Part shown: piece by piece, positions 41,880 through 52,457 of the stretch | How the letters are laid out: each line of letters begins with the position of its first letter | Position numbering within the stretch: the stretch's first letter is position 1 | Source of the DNA: an uncultured Dehalococcoidia bacterium | GTDB taxonomy: Bacteria > Chloroflexota > Dehalococcoidia > Lucifugimonadales > UBA3495 | Length of the DNA: 64,000 nucleotides | Direction: 5' to 3' | Assembly (NCBI GenBank): GCA_951812535.1 | Contig: CATOSK010000012.1 | Span: 1 to 64,000, forward strand | Notes under the pieces: model-generated | What the model was told of the DNA's origin: nothing | Database searches by the model: none | Seen by the model: the letters and a program-made list of their open reading frames with translations, nothing else | Position numbers and translations under genes: made by a program

Positions 41880-43147
41880 TAGCCGCCTCAATCAGGGATA
41901 CCCTCCGCGACCACCGGGGGGTTGCTTTCCTTTGTCTCACCATTTTCGTGACCAGCGTTGGAATGGGGATGATATCCCCGGTGCTGCCGTTGTTTGCCGA
42001 TCACGAATACGGCGTCACAAGGACGGAGATCGGCCTCGCCGTGGGAATGTTCGGTATCGCCCGCCTGTTTTCCAGCTTGCCGGCCGGGGTGCTGGCCCAG
42101 CGGTACGGAACCCGGTTCACGCTGCTGCTGGGAACGGCCGTGAACCTGGTGGGGGCGACGATGGTGGCGGTGTCCTTCAATTTTCCCTGGCTGATTGCGT
42201 GGCGGTTCATCGGCGGACTGGGGGCCAGCGTATACACGCTGGGGGTTTCGGTGTACCTGCGGGACGCGGCGACGCCGGAGTCGCGGGCGCGGTTCCTGTC
42301 GCTCCACGAGATGAGCATCCTGGTGGGACAGAGCGTGGGGCCGATTTCCGGCGGGTACGTGGGGGAGTACTTCGGACTGCGGATGCCGTTAGTCCTGCAA
42401 GCGGGATTCATCCTGGCCGCCCTGCTGGTGATATTCCTGCTGGTCCCGGAGACCGGGGCCAGGAACGAAGGTGCAGCCCCCGCGACCGCCCGGCGGGGGC
42501 CATCCGGAGGGGGATTGGGCAGGCGGGGAGCCTTGATGCGGCTGCTGCTCAGCCCGGCGTTCATCTTCATGGGGCTGTTCAGCCTGATGATAGTGGCGAA
42601 CCGGCAGGGGGGCCGGTTCAGCGTGATGCCGCTGTTCGGGGAAACCAAGGGGTTTTCCCCGGACCAGATCGGGGCGTTCATCAGCATCACCCACGTTCCC
42701 CAGTTTTTCACCACGATGGCGTCCGGGTTCCTCTCGGACAGGTTCGGGCGGAAGTTCCCCATCGTTCCAGCGACGGTGCTGATCGTGGCCGGGATCGGGG
42801 TGTTCGTGCTGGGGGACACTTTCCTGACCCTGTTGATTTCGGGAGTGCTGCTGGGGTTGGGGGAGGGACTGGCGGGGCCGCCGACAGTGACTGTGTTCGC
42901 GGACATCGCGCCGCCGGGGATGGAAGGGGTGACAATGGGGCTGTACCGGACCTTCGGCGGGGTAGGTTCGGTGGTGGGGGCGCTGGTGCTGGGGGGAATC
43001 GCCGACCTGGCCGGGTTCGCCTGGTCTCTGTGGGTCGACGCGGCACTACTGGGCATCGCCGCGGTGGGGGTCATGGTGCTGGTCCGGGAAACGGTCAGAG
43101 GCCGGCGGGAGGGGGAAGGACGGATGCGGGGGGCTCCCGGCGGTTAA
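41876..43147 (+). CDS. MFS transporter (12 TM)
   Basis: 423 residues from a TTG that overlaps the DUF951 stop. About 12 hydrophobic segments; the loop 2-3 motif LAQRYGTR and loop 8-9 SDRFGRKF are typical of drug:H+ antiporter-1 members. Substrate unknown. It ends near the convergent LysR gene. Confidence 0.88.
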   Translation: MIAASIRDTLRDHRGVAFLCLTIFVTSVGMGMISPVLPLFADHEYGVTRTEIGLAVGMFGIARLFSSLPAGVLAQRYGTRFTLLLGTAVNLVGATMVAVSFNFPWLIAWRFIGGLGASVYTLGVSVYLRDAATPESRARFLSLHEMSILVGQSVGPISGGYVGEYFGLRMPLVLQAGFILAALLVIFLLVPETGARNEGAAPATARRGPSGGGLGRRGALMRLLLSPAFIFMGLFSLMIVANRQGGRFSVMPLFGETKGFSPDQIGAFISITHVPQFFTTMASGFLSDRFGRKFPIVPATVLIVAGIGVFVLGDTFLTLLISGVLLGLGEGLAGPPTVTVFADIAPPGMEGVTMGLYRTFGGVGSVVGALVLGGIADLAGFAWSLWVDAALLGIAAVGVMVLVRETVRGRREGEGRMRGAPGG

Positions 43148-43160
43148 ACCGGGGGTCGGG

Positions 43161-44147
43161 TCAATCGGCAGACCGGCCGGATGCCGCAAGACCGCGGGCG
43201 GTGTTCCACTCGGACCATTCCTGGTGGAAGCCCGTGAGGTCACCAACCAGCGTGTCGATGAAATTGCTGACGGCCTTGCCGAGGAACTTGCCCTTGAGGG
43301 TGCATATTCCCATTTTGAAGGATGGGAAAAGGTGGTCGAGGCGGGCGACGCCCAGCTTGTCGTGGTCGTCGGGGTGGAGGGTGAAGTCGCTGGCAATGGC
43401 GACGCCGAGGCCAATTTCAACGTAGCGCTTGATGAGCTCGGTGTTGTCCATTTCAAGGACCAGATCGTAATTGACGCCACGTTCCCTGAGGGCCTGCTCG
43501 ACGGTGCGTCGGGTCAGGCTTTCGGGCCCGGCCAGGATCAGGGGCCAGCGGGCGGCATCATCCAACTGGATGGGCTGTAAGCCGAGGAGTTCGTGGTTGG
43601 GCGGGGTCAAGAGCACCGCGCTGTAATCAAAGAGTTCAGTAAACTGGAGGGACGGGTCATCGGACGGAGGAGCGGAGCACAGGGCAAGGTCCAGTTCGCC
43701 GGACTTCACCAACTGTATCAAGGGGCCGTAGGGACGGGCGATGAGCCGTAGACGGACATCCGGGTATTGGGACCGGAAGGACTGGATGGGTTGGGGGAGG
43801 TGGTGCAGCACCAGGTCGGGGTAGGCGCCCACCACGAAGGATCCCCGGCGCTCGGAGTAGTCCATCTGGTTCTTGAGGGTGTCGACGGAGTCCACGATGG
43901 GCGTGATGAGTTCGAGGAATATCGAGCCCTCGGAAGTGAGCTGGATGGGGCGCTTGATGCGGTCGAAGAGGGTGATGCCGAACTCGTCCTCCAGCTTGCG
44001 AAGGTGGGTGGTAACGGTAGGCTGCCCGAGTTCCAGCCGCCGGGCGGCCTTGGAAACGCTCCGCAGCCGGGCGACGTGGTAAAAGCTGATAATCTCCCGA
44101 AGTTCGATGACGTCCCCCCCAACGTGCGCCTGGCAAGTCAGCGGCAC
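43161..44147 (-). CDS. LysR-type transcriptional regulator
   Basis: 328 residues. N-terminal winged helix ELREIISFYHVARLRSVSKAA (recognition helix QPTVTTHLRKLE) and a periplasmic-binding-like effector domain with FVVGAYPDLVLHHLP and LCSAPPSDD. It resembles the CysB/Cbl branch. It is transcribed away from the ferredoxin gene, which it may control. Confidence 0.9.
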   Translation of the reverse strand: MPLTCQAHVGGDVIELREIISFYHVARLRSVSKAARRLELGQPTVTTHLRKLEDEFGITLFDRIKRPIQLTSEGSIFLELITPIVDSVDTLKNQMDYSERRGSFVVGAYPDLVLHHLPQPIQSFRSQYPDVRLRLIARPYGPLIQLVKSGELDLALCSAPPSDDPSLQFTELFDYSAVLLTPPNHELLGLQPIQLDDAARWPLILAGPESLTRRTVEQALRERGVNYDLVLEMDNTELIKRYVEIGLGVAIASDFTLHPDDHDKLGVARLDHLFPSFKMGICTLKGKFLGKAVSNFIDTLVGDLTGFHQEWSEWNTARGLAASGRSAD

Positions 44148-44164
44148 TGATTATTCAATACAAT

Positions 44165-44181
44165 ATATCACATAATATCAC
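44165..44181. promoter_or_regulatory. Possible operator: ATATCAC direct repeat with 10-bp period
   Basis: ATATCAC at 44165-44171 and again at 44175-44181, one helical turn apart, directly upstream of the ferredoxin -35 box. The surrounding DNA is AT-rich, unlike the rest of the window, as expected of a LysR regulatory region. Confidence 0.4.
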
Positions 44182-44210
44182 TTGACAAAATACGGCCGGA
44201 AAATGAGAAT
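44182..44210 (+). promoter_or_regulatory. Promoter of the ferredoxin gene
   Basis: Perfect -35 TTGACA (44182-44187), 17 bases, GAGAAT (44205-44210). Leader about 80 bases. Confidence 0.65.
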
Positions 44211-44298
44211 TACTAATGTCCGTTAGTCTCTCCGGCGCGACAGGAATAGGCTAAGGGGCGGGACTCCGACTCCACCACGCGATGATGGAGATGGCGAC

Positions 44299-44541
44299 AT
44301 GGCTTTTGTGATCACGGAGCCTTGTATCAATGTCAAGGATGCCTCGTGCGTGACGGTTTGCCCAGTGGACTGTATTCACACGACCGATGACGACGATATG
44401 TTCTACATCAACCCGGACGATTGCATCGACTGCGCCTACTGCGAGTCGGTCTGCCCGGTGAACGCGATCTTCGACGAGTTCACTGTCCCCGCCAACTGGC
44501 GGTCGTACATTATGAAAAACCGGCAGTATTATCAAAAATAG
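44299..44541 (+). CDS. 7Fe ferredoxin ([3Fe-4S][4Fe-4S])
   Basis: 80 residues. Cys 9, 17 and 21 then 25, and Cys 42, 45, 48 and 52 follow the spacing of 7Fe ferredoxins such as Azotobacter FdI (CVTVCPVDC and CIDCAYCESVCP). The Cys that would complete the first cluster is absent (N11-V12-K13 region), as in 3Fe-cluster proteins. A short tail follows. Electron carrier in the cytoplasm, partner unknown. Confidence 0.92.
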   Translation: MAFVITEPCINVKDASCVTVCPVDCIHTTDDDDMFYINPDDCIDCAYCESVCPVNAIFDEFTVPANWRSYIMKNRQYYQK

Positions 44542-44652
44542 CGGAAATACGGCCAAACTCCTGCCCGTCTTCCGCCGCTTGCCGGGACTTTTCCAGCTTG
44601 AGCTGCGGGCGTACTGTACGGGGTTAATGTCAATCTTTGCCTTCTCAAACTT

Positions 44653-44685
44653 ACGCCGGTCGTCATGACCGGCGTTCGGCTTTTT
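44653..44685 (+). terminator. Rho-independent terminator after the ferredoxin gene
   Basis: ACGCCGGTC (44653-44661) and GACCGGCGT (44667-44675) form a 9-bp stem with a 5-base loop, followed by TCGGCTTTTT. Confidence 0.8.
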
Positions 44686-44711
44686 AGCGCCCGGTCCGCC
44701 AAGGGAATTAG

Positions 44712-46298
44712 ATGAGCCTTCTGTCCGAAACCTTCCGCCGAATGAACGTCCTGGGGACGTTCAAGGAGCTGGGGACCGACCGGCAGCGGCGGGAAACGAT
44801 GATTGCGCTGGCTTCCACGCAGATGCTGGTGCAGCTTTCGAGCATGCCGGTAGCCATGACCATCCCGTCGGTGGCGCGCCATTTCGAAGTGGACGTGGCT
44901 CAGGCGGCGTGGACGGTGATAGTCCGGCTGTTGATGCTGGGCAGCACGGTGTTCCTGTCGGCACGGCTGGGGGAGAAGTACGGCCATGTGAGGGTCTTCT
45001 ACCTGGGCGTATTCGTGATGTTGTTCGGCAGCCTGCTGTCGGCCACGTCGCAGAGCATATTGCAACTGGTGGTCTGGAGCGGCCTGGTCGGCGTCGGAGG
45101 GGCGCTGATAACGGCCAACTCCAACGCGATCCTGGCGATAGTTTTCCAGCCGGATGAACGGGGCCGGGCTTTTTCGGTGCCGGTGGTGTCGGCTCGATTC
45201 GGTTCCCTGGTGGGGCTGGTCCTGTTCGGGGTGTTCCTGTGGCTGCCGACAGCAGGTTTCGTGGACGTATCGTCGTGGCCCCTGGGACTGGGCAGCGTCG
45301 TGGGGTGGCGGCTCGTCTTCCTGACTTCCCTGCCCATCGCGTTCCTAGCACTGAAGACGGCGTACCCGCTGCTGAAGTACCACGCGCAGCAATTCGAAGA
45401 GGATCTGACGCCGGTGAGCATCAACTACCTGGGCGCGGCGTTGATGGTGATAACTCTCGGCACGTTCGTCCTCTCTGGGCTTCATATCCACGGGGGCCCG
45501 GACAGCTTCGTAACGAACGACGCGCTGCGGTATCACATCCCGATGCACCTGTTGTTCGTCGCCCTTTTGGGGTTGTTCATCCTGGTGCAGAGCCGGACGG
45601 CAGACCCGTTCGTGGACTTCCGGTACTTCAAGGAGAAGTATTTCTCCCTGGCTTTGTATACAAACACGACCTTCCACTTCTCCATGCTGGCAGTGACGAC
45701 GCTGATTCCCATAATGGTTGAGAATGGCATGGGGAAACCGCCGATATTCGTGACGTTCGTGCTGCTGCCGAACCAATTGTTGGGGTTGTTCCTTCCGACG
45801 CTGGCGGGGTGGGTATATGACCGGTACAACCCGAAATGGCTGCGGCCGGGGGCCTTGGCAAGCATTGCCCTGGGATTCCTGCTACTGGGCGGGTTTTCCC
45901 AGAACGTGGCGTGGTGGGGGGTGCCACTCCTGATGCTGCCGACGTATATCGGTTCCAACCTGTTCAACACGGCGAACAACGCGGTGGTGATGAACACGCT
46001 CCTGGAAAACCGCAGCTTCGCGTCGGGGATGCTGGAGACCACTCGGCAAATGGGACACACGTTGGGAGCGACGGTCGGGGCCACGGTCCTGGGACTGGTC
46101 CTGCCGATCGGCATCGCGCTTTTGCCGCTTCTTGAATCGCAAGGCGCATACCGGGCCGGGTTCGCATACGCGGCGCTGGCAGTGGTGGGGACCATGCTGT
46201 CCGGGAGTCTGGCGGCGATGTTCCAGAAGATGCCGGAAGGAATACAACGCAGAAGGCCGCCCGAACCGGCGCCGCAACCCACCGGCGGGAACGACTAG
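44712..46298 (+). CDS. MFS transporter, DHA2-like (14 TM)
   Basis: 528 residues with about 14 hydrophobic segments, longer than the 12-TM MFS gene upstream. ARLGEKYGH lies in the loop 2-3 position and the SLVGLVLFG and PTYIGSNLFNTANN segments fit the DHA2 multidrug group. Substrate unknown. It starts just after the ferredoxin terminator. Confidence 0.85.
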   Translation: MSLLSETFRRMNVLGTFKELGTDRQRRETMIALASTQMLVQLSSMPVAMTIPSVARHFEVDVAQAAWTVIVRLLMLGSTVFLSARLGEKYGHVRVFYLGVFVMLFGSLLSATSQSILQLVVWSGLVGVGGALITANSNAILAIVFQPDERGRAFSVPVVSARFGSLVGLVLFGVFLWLPTAGFVDVSSWPLGLGSVVGWRLVFLTSLPIAFLALKTAYPLLKYHAQQFEEDLTPVSINYLGAALMVITLGTFVLSGLHIHGGPDSFVTNDALRYHIPMHLLFVALLGLFILVQSRTADPFVDFRYFKEKYFSLALYTNTTFHFSMLAVTTLIPIMVENGMGKPPIFVTFVLLPNQLLGLFLPTLAGWVYDRYNPKWLRPGALASIALGFLLLGGFSQNVAWWGVPLLMLPTYIGSNLFNTANNAVVMNTLLENRSFASGMLETTRQMGHTLGATVGATVLGLVLPIGIALLPLLESQGAYRAGFAYAALAVVGTMLSGSLAAMFQKMPEGIQRRRPPEPAPQPTGGND

Positions 46299-46342
46299 GG
46301 GAAAGCCCGGAGGACATACAATCCGGTTGTTCTGAGGACATG

Positions 46343-46366
46343 GGGACGGCAATGCCGTCCCTTTTT
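46343..46366 (+). terminator. Rho-independent terminator after the MFS gene
   Basis: GGGACGGC (46343-46350), loop AAT, GCCGTCCC (46354-46361), TTTTT. Compact and strong. Confidence 0.8.
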
Positions 46367-46523
46367 ATGTTTCTGGCTGGGACGCCTCACCGGACGCTGG
46401 GCTCCATGACGCATGGCGCGGTTTGTTGCCACGTAATGGGGGCCGGGCTACACTATTGCGGCAGCCGCAGGACGGGCCAGCGGCTGCTTCCGAGACTAAG
46501 GCACCGTGGAGGATTGACGGGTT

Positions 46524-47477
46524 ATGACGCTGTTCTTGCGGGATGAAGAAGTCAACCAATGCGTGGACATGGCGAGCATGTTGACCGCCATCGAGTCGAT
46601 GCAGTCCCACTTCGGGATGGGGGAAGTCTACAACCTTCCTCGCCGGAAGATCATTGCCGAGGGAGGGCAACTGGCGGTGATGGGCGGGGGCCTGTTCCAT
46701 GACGGCGTCCTGGGGGTGAAGACCTACACGGTAGTGCGGGGGCAGTACTCCTTCCAGGTCAGCCTTTATGACGCCGACAGCGGGGAATTGCTGTGCTACA
46801 CACAGGCGAACCGGTTGGGGCAGCTGCGAACAGGAGCTACCACCGGGGTGGCCGCCAAGTACATGTCTAACCAGGACGCTGCGACGGTGGGAATAATCGG
46901 CACCGGATACCAGGCCCCAACGCAGCTGGAAGCAGTCTGCAGGATCAGGGGAGTCAAGTCGGTAAGAGCCTTCAGCCGAGATCAGGAACGCCGGAAAGAG
47001 TTTGCCGAGAAGATGAGCGGGGCGCTGGAGATCGAGGTCACGGCGGCCAACAGCGGAGAGGAAGCGGTACGAGGGTCGGATATCATTATCTGCATCGCGG
47101 CGACGATGGAGCCGGTGGTGTCGGGGGAGTGGCTTTCCGAGGGTGCGCTGATAGTGGGGGCCGGGCCCACGACGTGGCGGGCCAGGGAAGTGGACGACGC
47201 TGTCCTGACCCGGGCGGACCGGATCGTGGTGGATTCTCTGGACCAGGCGCCGGTCGAGGCCGGGGACATGGCCAGCGCCGTGGACCGGGGAATTATGCAG
47301 TGGAGCCAAGTACAGGAGCTGCGCCAAGTGGTGTCGGGGAACGTGCAGGGACGGAACGGTCCGAAGGAAATCGTCTACGCCAAGCTGATGGGCACGGGCG
47401 TCGCCGACGTGGCAGCGGCCAAGCTGGCGTATGACAAGGCAACGGCAGCGGGGATCGGATACGTGACTCCCTGGTAG
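46524..47477 (+). CDS. Ornithine cyclodeaminase / mu-crystallin family protein
   Basis: 317 residues. Dinucleotide loop GIIGTGYQAPTQLEA, substrate side GGGLFHDGVLGVK and NRLGQLRTGATTGVA. The family includes ornithine cyclodeaminase, ketimine reductases and alanine dehydrogenases. Ornithine metabolism would link it to the carbamoyltransferase at 8.1 kb only loosely. The next gene is on the opposite strand. Confidence 0.87.
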   Translation: MTLFLRDEEVNQCVDMASMLTAIESMQSHFGMGEVYNLPRRKIIAEGGQLAVMGGGLFHDGVLGVKTYTVVRGQYSFQVSLYDADSGELLCYTQANRLGQLRTGATTGVAAKYMSNQDAATVGIIGTGYQAPTQLEAVCRIRGVKSVRAFSRDQERRKEFAEKMSGALEIEVTAANSGEEAVRGSDIIICIAATMEPVVSGEWLSEGALIVGAGPTTWRAREVDDAVLTRADRIVVDSLDQAPVEAGDMASAVDRGIMQWSQVQELRQVVSGNVQGRNGPKEIVYAKLMGTGVADVAAAKLAYDKATAAGIGYVTPW

Positions 47478-47594
47478 GGGCGGCCCGCGTTACGGCGGGT
47501 TCACCCGGGGCGGGTCCCATCCTGGCGGAGGACGAACCCAAGCCGGCACACGCCGGGGGTGGAGGAGACCAGGAGGAGGGCCCGGAGGCCCAAC

Positions 47595-48392
47595 CTAACG
47601 GCCAGGCGGCCTGATGATGACTACGGTGTCGCAGATGAGGTCGTGGAGACCGCGCTTGTCGGAACGAACACCGATCATTATGTATCCGATTCCCACCAAC
47701 AACAGGGAGACTTGGGAGGCGAAGTACCGGACCAGGGCGCGGCCGGGACCGACCCTGGAGCCGTCGGACCGCACGACGTACATCTTGAAGAGACGCTTTC
47801 CGATGGTGGTGGCCCAGAGGGCGACGGCGGCGGTGAAGTACAGGATGTTCAAACCCAGATTCAAAAGGTCCGCCCGGGAAATGATCTCGGTGGAGTTTTC
47901 ATAGGCTTCCACGAATTCTATGAAGTTCTGCCCGGTGACCAAGGGAAGGGCCGCGAAAAAAACCACCAGGAGCAGGAGCGCATCCACAAGGAAAGCAACG
48001 AGGCGAATCCAGAATCCGGCGGGGCGGCCCATAGAGTACGCGGGAGCGTCGGGTCGTTCGCGGAACCATGCGGCGAAACCACCTGGGGAAGGAGCAGGGA
48101 AAGCCGTTGGTGGTGGAGCATCCAGGGCGAATCCGCAGGCGAGACAATAGGATGAGCCAGGCTGGTTGGGTTCGTGGCAGCGGGGGCAGGCATGGGGATG
48201 TTCCGGGGGAACCGGACCCGCCGGAGCGGCAGGCCCGGGAGCAGTCAAAGCCGCCCCGCAGTTGAAGCAGAAGTTGCTGGAACGTTCGTTGGCTTCGCGG
48301 CACGAAGGGCACCAGAGAGGCAGGGACGTTCCGCAAGAGGAGCAGTGGCCTGCGCTTTCATGGGCGACCGAACCGCAACGTGGGCAGTTCAT
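47595..48392 (-). CDS. Zinc-ribbon / RDD-domain membrane protein
   Basis: 265 residues from ATG 48392 (TTG 48410 is an alternative). Three zinc-ribbon pairs in the first 90 residues: CPRCG/CSSCG, CPSCR/CFNCG, CPRCH/CLACG. A Pro-rich linker leads to an RDD domain with three hydrophobic segments, starting RPAGFWIRLVAFLVDALLL and including TIGKRLFKMYVVRSDG. Function unknown. Confidence 0.8.
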   Translation of the reverse strand: MNCPRCGSVAHESAGHCSSCGTSLPLWCPSCREANERSSNFCFNCGAALTAPGPAAPAGPVPPEHPHACPRCHEPNQPGSSYCLACGFALDAPPPTAFPAPSPGGFAAWFRERPDAPAYSMGRPAGFWIRLVAFLVDALLLLVVFFAALPLVTGQNFIEFVEAYENSTEIISRADLLNLGLNILYFTAAVALWATTIGKRLFKMYVVRSDGSRVGPGRALVRYFASQVSLLLVGIGYIMIGVRSDKRGLHDLICDTVVIIRPPGR

Positions 48393-48489
48393 TCCAACAA
48401 TCCTCGGCAAGGTTGGGAGAATTATACCGCTTCAAGGGACCGTCCCTGAACGGCCTGGGGAGCCGCGATGGGCTTCTTCGCCCAGTGGC

Positions 48490-51400
48490 CTACATGGGCG
48501 GCGGGTTTGTCAGGTACTCCTCGGTGCGGCGGATGCTGTACCCGTCCTGGGACATGAGGAGGCTTTCCACGGCGGCGCGGGCGGTGTCCAGAGAAGTGAA
48601 ACAGGGGATGCGGCGCTCGACGGCGGCACGGCGGATCTCGAAGCCGTCGCGCATCACGGAGGATGACTCCCCGATGGTGTTGACGACGGCGGCCACGCTG
48701 CCGTCCTCAATGATGTCCAGAACGTTGGGGTGGCCTTCTCCCAGCTTTTTGGGTATCAGTTCGACCTCCAGACCGAGCGCGTTAATCATGGCGGCGGTAC
48801 CCTCTGTGGCGTAGATGCGGCAACCGGCCCGGGCCAACTCGCGGACTAAGGGGACGGACTCGGCCTTGTTCCGGTCCGCGATGCTGACGAGGACGCCCAT
48901 GCCCCGCTGGAGGTCAAGGTTGGCGGCGACGAGGGCCTTGGACAACGCGCTGGGGAACTCGGAGTCGACCCCCATGACCTCGCCGGTGGACTTCATCTCC
49001 GGCCCGAGGTACCAGTCCACGCCGACGAGCTTGGACATGGAAAACACCGGGGCCTTGATGCCGACGAGCTTCTGGCGGGGCCACAACCCTCCCTGAAAGC
49101 CCAAATCGTCCAGCGTCTTGCCCAGCATGATGCCGGTGGCAAGCCTGGCAACGGGAACGCCGGTCACCTTGGAGATAAACGGGATGGTCCGGCTGCCCCG
49201 GGGGTTTACCTCAAGGACGTAAACGGTGGTCTCCTGGGCGGCGGCCGGTAGGTTGGGACTTCGGTAGGCGCTGCCTCCCTGGATGACGAACTGGATGTTC
49301 ATCAATCCCTTCACACCGAGAGCGAGGCCAATGCGGGTGGTGTATTCGACGAGGGTTTCGACCTCCTCCGGGGTGAGGTTGAGGCCGGGGTAGATGGCCA
49401 TGGAATCGCCGCTATGGACGCCGGCCCGCTCGATGTGCTCCATGATCCCGGGGATCAGCACCTGGTGACCGTCACAAATGGCGTCAACCTCGCACTCCTT
49501 GCCCTCCATATAGTGGTCGACGAGGACCCGCTGGGAGTGGGAGACCTGGGTGGCGGCGGTAAGGTAGCGGATGAGCTCGGTGGCGTTTTGCACGATTTCC
49601 ATGGCGCGGCCACCGAGGACGTAGCTGGGACGGACGACGACCGGGTATCCGATGTTCTGGGCGATGCGCAGGGCCTCCTCGACGGATTCCACGGCGGCGC
49701 CGGGGGGTTGAGGGATTCCCAGCCGGAACATAAACTCCTCGAACTTGTGGCGGTCCGAGGCGATGTCGATGGCCTGAGCGCTGGAACCCAGGATGGGTAA
49801 TCCGACGCGGTCGAGAGACTGGGAGAGGTTGATGGCAGTCTGTCCGCCGAACTGGACGACAGAGGGGGGAGGGGCGTCGCCGATGGTCTCGTTGTCTATA
49901 ACGTCGCGGACGGCCTCCTCGTCAAGAGGTTCGAAGTAGAGGCGGTCGCTGGTGTCGAAGTCGGTGGACACGGTTTCCGGGTTGGAGTTGATCATGACGC
50001 TGCTGACGCCGGCCTCGGAGAGGGCCCAGGCGGCGTGCACGCTGCAGTAGTCGAACTCGATACCCTGCCCTATACGGATGGGCCCGCTGCCGATGACAAC
50101 GGCCTTCTTGCCGGGGAGGGGTTCGGCCTCGTTTTCCTGGTCGTAGGTGCTGTAGTAATAGGGAGTGACCGCCTCGAACTCGGCGGCGCAGGTGTCAACC
50201 ATCTTGTAGACGGGCTTGATGTCCCAATCCTGGCGTTGGGCCCGGACGCGTTCAGGAAGGATGTCGGCGAGGGTACCGACCTGTTCGTCGGAGAAGCCGA
50301 GACGCTTGGCGCGAAGGAGCAGGTCGGGAGTCAAGTCTTCGGCCAGGAGACGCCGCTCCATCCCGACGATGCGGTCCAGGGCGCTGATAAACCAGGGGTC
50401 GATGAAGGTGCTGCGGAGGAGGTCCTCCAGGGGAACGTTCCGCCGGAGGGCAGCGGCGACTGCCCACAAGCGGAGGTCGTTGGGGTGCAAGGGAAGCGCA
50501 CCGAGGCTGAAATCCTCCCCGGGGCGGTGCCAGTCCGGGGACTCCCACATCATGGTTCGGTTGCCCAACTCCAGGGAACGGGTGGCCTTCTGGAGAGCGG
50601 CCTCGAAGGAACGCTCGACGGCCATAACCTCGCCGGTGGCCTTCATTTGCGTCGTGATGGAGCGGTCCCCGTTGGGGAACTTGTCGAAAGGCCAGCGGGG
50701 TATCTTTACAACACAATAGTCCAGGGCCGGCTCGAAGGCCGCGCCGGTTTTTCCGGTAACGGCGTTCACTATCTCGTCCAGCCGCTTGCCGACGGCGATC
50801 TTGGCGGAAACGCGGGCGATGGGGTAGCCGGTGGCCTTGCTGGCCAGGGCAGAACTGCGGCTGACTCGGGGGTTGACCTCGATGACGTAGTAAGGGGAGT
50901 CGGGTTCCCAACTGGTCTGGAGGTGCTGCTCCACGCGGGGATGGGGACGCAGCGCGAGCTGGACGTTGCAGCCACCCTCGATGCCTAGCCCGCGGATGAT
51001 CCGGAGGCTGGCGCTGCGGAGCATCTGGTGTTCCTTGTCGGTGAGCGTCTGGCTGGGAGCCACGACGATGCTGTCCCCGGTGTGGGCGCCCATCGGGTCC
51101 AGGTTTTCCATGTTGCAGACGGTGATGCAGTTGTCGTCGCCGTCGCGGATAACCTCGTACTCGATTTCCTTCCAACCGACGAGGGAGCGTTCCAGGAGGA
51201 CCTGGGAAATAGGGCTCATAGCGAGGCCCTGGCGCACGATGGCCTGGAACTCTTCCCATGTGTTGGCGATGCCTCCCCCAGTGCCGCCCAGGGTGTAGGC
51301 GGGACGAACGACCAGGGGGAGCCCCATTTCGGTCCCGTATGACATGGCTTCGTCGTAAGTGGAGACCGTGGTGTTGGGGGGTTCGGGTTCGCCAATGTCG

Positions 51401-51813
51401 TGGAGGAACTGACGGAAGAAGTCGCGGTCCTCGGCCTTCCTGATGGTTTCCAGAGGGGTGCCGAGGAGGCGGACGTTGTACTTCTCCAGCACGCCGGCAT
51501 CGGCGAGGGCGACGGCCAGGTTGAGGCCGGTCTGGCCGCCGAGGGTCGGGAGGATGCCGTCCGGGCTTTCCCGCTCGATAACGCGGTCGAGTACGCCGAC
51601 AGTGAGGGGTTCGATATAAACGCTGTCGGCCACTCCCCGGTCCGTCATTATGGTGGCTGGGTTGGAGTTGACCAGGACGGTCTGGACGCCTTCTTCCCGA
51701 AGGGCCTTGCACGCCTGGGTGCCGGCATAGTCGAACTCAGCAGCCTGCCCGATGACGATGGGGCCGGAGCCAATGACAAGAACTTTTCGTGGTTTCCCCG
51801 CCCCATCAATCAC
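48490..51813 (-). CDS. carB: Carbamoyl phosphate synthase large subunit
   Basis: 1107 residues. Two homologous halves, each a carboxyphosphate/ATP-grasp domain ([17 protein letters not shown] near the start; a second [16 protein letters not shown] midway), and a C-terminal MGS-like regulatory domain. Makes carbamoyl phosphate from bicarbonate, ammonia from CarA, and ATP. GTG start with AAGGAG upstream. It is the last gene of the pyr operon and is separated from carA by a small unknown gene. Confidence 0.97.
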   Translation of the reverse strand: MIDGAGKPRKVLVIGSGPIVIGQAAEFDYAGTQACKALREEGVQTVLVNSNPATIMTDRGVADSVYIEPLTVGVLDRVIERESPDGILPTLGGQTGLNLAVALADAGVLEKYNVRLLGTPLETIRKAEDRDFFRQFLHDIGEPEPPNTTVSTYDEAMSYGTEMGLPLVVRPAYTLGGTGGGIANTWEEFQAIVRQGLAMSPISQVLLERSLVGWKEIEYEVIRDGDDNCITVCNMENLDPMGAHTGDSIVVAPSQTLTDKEHQMLRSASLRIIRGLGIEGGCNVQLALRPHPRVEQHLQTSWEPDSPYYVIEVNPRVSRSSALASKATGYPIARVSAKIAVGKRLDEIVNAVTGKTGAAFEPALDYCVVKIPRWPFDKFPNGDRSITTQMKATGEVMAVERSFEAALQKATRSLELGNRTMMWESPDWHRPGEDFSLGALPLHPNDLRLWAVAAALRRNVPLEDLLRSTFIDPWFISALDRIVGMERRLLAEDLTPDLLLRAKRLGFSDEQVGTLADILPERVRAQRQDWDIKPVYKMVDTCAAEFEAVTPYYYSTYDQENEAEPLPGKKAVVIGSGPIRIGQGIEFDYCSVHAAWALSEAGVSSVMINSNPETVSTDFDTSDRLYFEPLDEEAVRDVIDNETIGDAPPPSVVQFGGQTAINLSQSLDRVGLPILGSSAQAIDIASDRHKFEEFMFRLGIPQPPGAAVESVEEALRIAQNIGYPVVVRPSYVLGGRAMEIVQNATELIRYLTAATQVSHSQRVLVDHYMEGKECEVDAICDGHQVLIPGIMEHIERAGVHSGDSMAIYPGLNLTPEEVETLVEYTTRIGLALGVKGLMNIQFVIQGGSAYRSPNLPAAAQETTVYVLEVNPRGSRTIPFISKVTGVPVARLATGIMLGKTLDDLGFQGGLWPRQKLVGIKAPVFSMSKLVGVDWYLGPEMKSTGEVMGVDSEFPSALSKALVAANLDLQRGMGVLVSIADRNKAESVPLVRELARAGCRIYATEGTAAMINALGLEVELIPKKLGEGHPNVLDIIEDGSVAAVVNTIGESSSVMRDGFEIRRAAVERRIPCFTSLDTARAAVESLLMSQDGYSIRRTEEYLTNPPPM

Positions 51814-51891
51814 GGGTACGCAACTCCTTCGATGGCCGTGTCCCCGGATTGGGCGGACCGCCCGGGAAGGAGGAGGGAGGAACGGCCTGGT

Positions 51892-52311
51892 TTAAGATGT
51901 CGGGAGCAGTCCCGGCAGCTGGATGAGCTTCCGCTCGTGCATGAGGTTGAGCATCTGGTAAATGAACGAACCGTAGAGACGCCCGTCGTTGTCGAGCATG
52001 TGCATTCCCGGGAAGTCCTGGCTGGAGCGGGGCGGTATGGTGAATACGGTATGCTGGTCGTCCACCTTCACCAGATCCACGCATCCGACGGGTTCCGGGA
52101 AGACGTGGCCGTTGGTCCAGTCTACAATCTTGACCCACAGGCTCCAGTTCTGCCCGAGGCGGGCGCGGGTCACTGTTGCCATCTGGTAGCCGAATCTTTC
52201 GCAGGTCAGTGTGGGGACCACCTCGTCGAGCAGGCCGAGCATCCCGGACAAGTCCAGGGGCAACTCCATCTCGACCCCTTCCTCTAGCAAAACCATGCTG
52301 AACGACGACAT
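51892..52311 (-). CDS. Unknown protein inserted between carA and carB
   Basis: 139 residues from ATG 52311 with GGGAGG upstream. No family recognised. Hydrophilic and compact, with LTCERFGYQMATVTRARLGQ, WSLWVKIVDWTNGHVFPEP, VDDQHTVFTIPP and MLNLMHERKLIQLP. It is in the same direction, with gaps of 78 bases to carB and 146 to carA, so it is very likely co-transcribed. A role in pyrimidine synthesis is guesswork. Confidence 0.75.
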   Translation of the reverse strand: MSSFSMVLLEEGVEMELPLDLSGMLGLLDEVVPTLTCERFGYQMATVTRARLGQNWSLWVKIVDWTNGHVFPEPVGCVDLVKVDDQHTVFTIPPRSSQDFPGMHMLDNDGRLYGSFIYQMLNLMHERKLIQLPGLLPTS

Positions 52312-52457
52312 TAAAACCTCCCGGCGGCACCGAAGAAAATTGAAGGATAGTGCGTAAAGACGGGAGTGATTGTAGGGAAGACCGGAGCAAATCCCCAAGA
52401 AAGGAATACGCCGGGCTTTGGGAGAAAGCTCCGCCGTTCAGTGGCAGTCGGTTGAAG

